From Bacteroidales bacterium UBA5349 (GTDB lineage Bacteria; Bacteroidota; Bacteroidia; Bacteroidales; Tenuifilaceae), in contig DHQB01000025.1 of NCBI GenBank assembly GCA_002410065.1, positions 1 to 64,000 of the forward strand: a DNA stretch of 64,000 bases, read 5' to 3'. Below are positions 61,801-64,000 of this stretch, piece after piece. The notes beneath the pieces are model-generated. The model had not been told where the DNA came from. It worked only from the letters and a program-made list of their open reading frames with translations, and did not search any database. Made by a program: the position numbers and the translations under genes. Within the stretch, counting starts at the first letter, position 1; the number at the start of each line of letters is the position of its first letter.

Positions 61801-64000
61801 TTACTTCAATACCACCAACTTTTGGTATACCTCTACCACCTTACCATCGGTAGGTTTAACCCTAATTTTATAGAAATATACGCCACGGCCTATTCTATCG
61901 CCAAAATCGTCAAGGCCATCCCAGTATATAGGGCCAACCCTATAACCACCTTCGCTTGGCAAATATTGCTCGATAGTTTTTACCAATTTTCCCGATGGGC
62001 TAAAAATCTGTATTGAAATATCAAAATCGGAATAGGGTTGATTGTGCTCAAAATAAAAACCTGTTGATTGGGTAAATGGATTTGGGTAATTAAGTAAATG
62101 AGTAAGTTTTAACTTAGTATCAGATAAAACACTAAAATCAATCTGCGCTTCGGAGCTGTTGTTAAAAACATCCCATGCCTTTACGGTAACCATATATTCT
62201 CCTTCTTTCAGTCCGGATAATTGGTACTCTGCTTTACCCTGCTTAAAATTATCAACATCGGAAATGTAGTAATCGTTAAGTACTATGGTGCGCTCTTCCT
62301 CTCCGCTAATGGTGGCCACTAAATTGTGGCCAATACCCACCCCAGTTGTGTTTATCCCTGAACTATCAACAAGTGAAACGATAAGTTTAGGGCTGGCATC
62401 GGTTGTTCCGCCGGGAACAAATTTGTCATTATTCATAAACAACTCAATCTGTGGCCCAGCAATATCGTCGCCAATATTATCGCTAATACCCCCAACGGTA
62501 AAATCTTCAAAATAGCCAGCGCCTATGCTCATCCCATCGCTGGCATATAGGCTAATGCGCCCAAAGCCATAATCGTACATAATATCCTTTGGAACTATAA
62601 ATTTGGCGGTAAAGCCATTATCAACAACTGTGGAGCGCCCCTTGTAAATGGTGCTCTCGCGAGCTGTAAACACAAAGGGGGTCCCTCCCCTATTGGCTAA
62701 TGTGGTAATTTCCTTTGCTTTATCAAACAGCGTAACTTCAGCTTCGCCCACAAACCCATCCAAAGCCTTTGAGTCGCTAACAATGCCCTTAAGTTCAACA
62801 GTATTCAAAGCTCTTAGCGTATCGAGTTGTCCGGTAATTGGTGTTCCATTAATTTGGGAAATCGACATACTTGCATCGGGGTAATGAAGCATGAGCGCAG
62901 GATCGCCAAGGAGCATAAAATTCCTTTTATTAATCTCCCCTGATGTGGCCACCTTTGCCAGCCTAAGTACATCTCCTAAACGATAAAATCTATCACCCTG
63001 CCCCTCCACATAATCGGTGCGCTGGGCAAATACATACTGAAAAAAATTTCTATTCAAGGTGTAGTTTGGGTTTGAATAAACTACCCGAGTTGTTGAAAGC
63101 AAACCAACACTTCCACCATTAGGCGAAAGTAGAGCATATTCTCCTGCAGATTTGCTTGCAAAATCATCAAAACGGCTAAACTCACAGGTTGCAGTTACAA
63201 AAAGAGGTAACCTATCAAAATTGCGCCATTGCTGAATATCGTTAACCATTAAAACCTTCTCGTGCGAGAGCCAACGGGTATTGGCATGGCCAACGTAGTT
63301 TATTATAAGAGCGCCTTGGTTTGCCCTACTATTTATGGCGTCGGTAACATCGGGATAGCGGGCACCCTGCGAGGTGGTTTGCATTGGATAGGCATCAAAG
63401 AAAATTCGTTGCACGTTGTAACGAGGATAATTGGTCTCAACAAAACTACCTAAAAGATTAGCATCGCTCATATGAACATTTCCATCGCCATCGTCGCCAA
63501 TAAAGCACAATTGATTATGCCAACTACCATTTGAGCCGAGCATGTACTGCCTTATTTTAGCAATTGCAATGTTTGCTTCAGATACAGTATTGCTAGGAAT
63601 TCGGCCAATGCCAATATCAAGCAGGCCTTTCCCTTCACCCTCGTTGTCATCGAGCAATCCAAAAAAATCATCGGAAACATATGAATCAGTTACATGATTT
63701 GAGATTTCTGATTGGTAGGTAAGTACCCTATTGGTATTTGATGAGGCAGTGGATAAGTTTTTATAAGAGCCATCGCCAAAAAGAAGCAGATAACGTGGCA
63801 ATTCATCGTCATTAGAAGCCCTTTTGTAAAACATTCTCATCATATTCCTAATGGCCGCCACATCGGCATTACCCGAAGAGAACTCGTTATAAACCTGCTG
63901 GTTGGTATAAACTACAACATCTAACCCACTATTATCTATATGAAGTTGGGCAAGCTCATTGGCCTGCGAAAGGTAATCGGGGTGGGTAACAATAAACATG
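61801..64000 (-). CDS. porU: Type IX secretion sortase PorU (C-terminal part, window edge)
   Basis: Partial: 733 codons are in the window and the gene continues past base 64000, so the true start is not seen. Gingipain-type C25 protease domain with the catalytic His in NYVGHANTRWLSHE and the Cys in TATCEFSRFD, plus RNFMLLGDPALMLHYPD. After it come beta-sandwich domains and a sorting-like C-terminal domain (NYPNPFTQSTGFYFEHNQPY, FSPSGKLVKTIEQ, GVYFYKIRVK). PorU removes C-terminal signals from cargo and attaches A-LPS on the cell surface. Upstream of porV on the same strand. Confidence 0.93.
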   Translation of the reverse strand, partial: MFIVTHPDYLSQANELAQLHIDNSGLDVVVYTNQQVYNEFSSGNADVAAIRNMMRMFYKRASNDDELPRYLLLFGDGSYKNLSTASSNTNRVLTYQSEISNHVTDSYVSDDFFGLLDDNEGEGKGLLDIGIGRIPSNTVSEANIAIAKIRQYMLGSNGSWHNQLCFIGDDGDGNVHMSDANLLGSFVETNYPRYNVQRIFFDAYPMQTTSQGARYPDVTDAINSRANQGALIINYVGHANTRWLSHEKVLMVNDIQQWRNFDRLPLFVTATCEFSRFDDFASKSAGEYALLSPNGGSVGLLSTTRVVYSNPNYTLNRNFFQYVFAQRTDYVEGQGDRFYRLGDVLRLAKVATSGEINKRNFMLLGDPALMLHYPDASMSISQINGTPITGQLDTLRALNTVELKGIVSDSKALDGFVGEAEVTLFDKAKEITTLANRGGTPFVFTARESTIYKGRSTVVDNGFTAKFIVPKDIMYDYGFGRISLYASDGMSIGAGYFEDFTVGGISDNIGDDIAGPQIELFMNNDKFVPGGTTDASPKLIVSLVDSSGINTTGVGIGHNLVATISGEEERTIVLNDYYISDVDNFKQGKAEYQLSGLKEGEYMVTVKAWDVFNNSSEAQIDFSVLSDTKLKLTHLLNYPNPFTQSTGFYFEHNQPYSDFDISIQIFSPSGKLVKTIEQYLPSEGGYRVGPIYWDGLDDFGDRIGRGVYFYKIRVKPTDGKVVEVYQKLVVLK

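Noticed and set aside
1..64000. tRNA, rRNA or CRISPR loci
   Set aside because: No cloverleaf ending in CCA context, rRNA core sequence or regularly spaced repeats were noticed by eye; a covariance search would be needed to exclude small RNAs.

Overview
The window comes from a member of the Bacteroidota, probably a Bacteroidales/Marinilabiliales-type environmental bacterium; assignment below phylum is weak. The evidence is type IX secretion genes (porV, porU and a cargo protein with a sorting domain), many Bacteroidota-style lipoproteins, TAnnTTTG-type -7 promoter elements, NADP-type glutamate dehydrogenase, a long-form urocanate hydratase, and TlpA/DUF4369 and PorT-like barrel proteins. Base composition is AT-rich throughout, except for a visibly more GC-rich patch around 4250-5800. 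I see no rRNA, tRNA, CRISPR array or intact insertion sequence.

Layout. 1-600 holds two damaged small membrane-protein genes that share a 14-bp upstream box. 617-3211 holds two outer-membrane proteins. 3336-6110 is a minus-strand quinone-detoxification cluster (ring-cleaving dioxygenase, esterase, cupin) bounded on one side by a decayed FMN reductase and on the other by a YceI pseudogene with three in-frame stops. 6374-17407 holds a hybrid sensor kinase, OsmC, gdhA, a receiver/ATP-grasp protein, a META-domain lipoprotein and an alkaline-phosphatase-like protein that has lost nearly all catalytic residues. 17494-25896 holds a secreted carboxypeptidase, ychF, lpdA and a zinc ABC transporter (znuA, znuC, znuB). 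26211-31069 holds a TPR/SpoIIE phosphatase, meaB and a TlpA-like lipoprotein. 31138-39367 holds alaS, divergent from a run of two M23 peptidases, CapA, MerR, Nif3-like and a zinc-ribbon coiled-coil protein. 39385-43182 holds an M24 aminopeptidase flanked by about 100-bp direct repeats, then a lemA-TPM-TPM operon. 43328-45343 is hutU.

46546-54535 is the most interesting region: a same-strand run of a PhoU-like protein, a PiT phosphate transporter fused through a coiled coil to a C-terminal helix-turn-helix domain, a phosphate-selective-type porin, a surface-type LTD lipoprotein, a 176-bp element with 19-bp terminal inverted repeats, a divergent CYTH-like protein, a CYTH triphosphatase and an SLC13-family carrier. 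I infer a phosphate (possibly polyphosphate/triphosphate) acquisition module with a transporter that could itself regulate transcription. 54565-59471 holds a chemoreceptor, a beta-propeller lipoprotein, an unrecognised membrane protein and a CvfB-like S1 protein. 59478-64000 is a minus-strand run, porU (partial at the window edge), porV, ispF and a CoA-binding protein. The PorU/PorV pair would process cargo such as the carboxypeptidase at 17494-20556.
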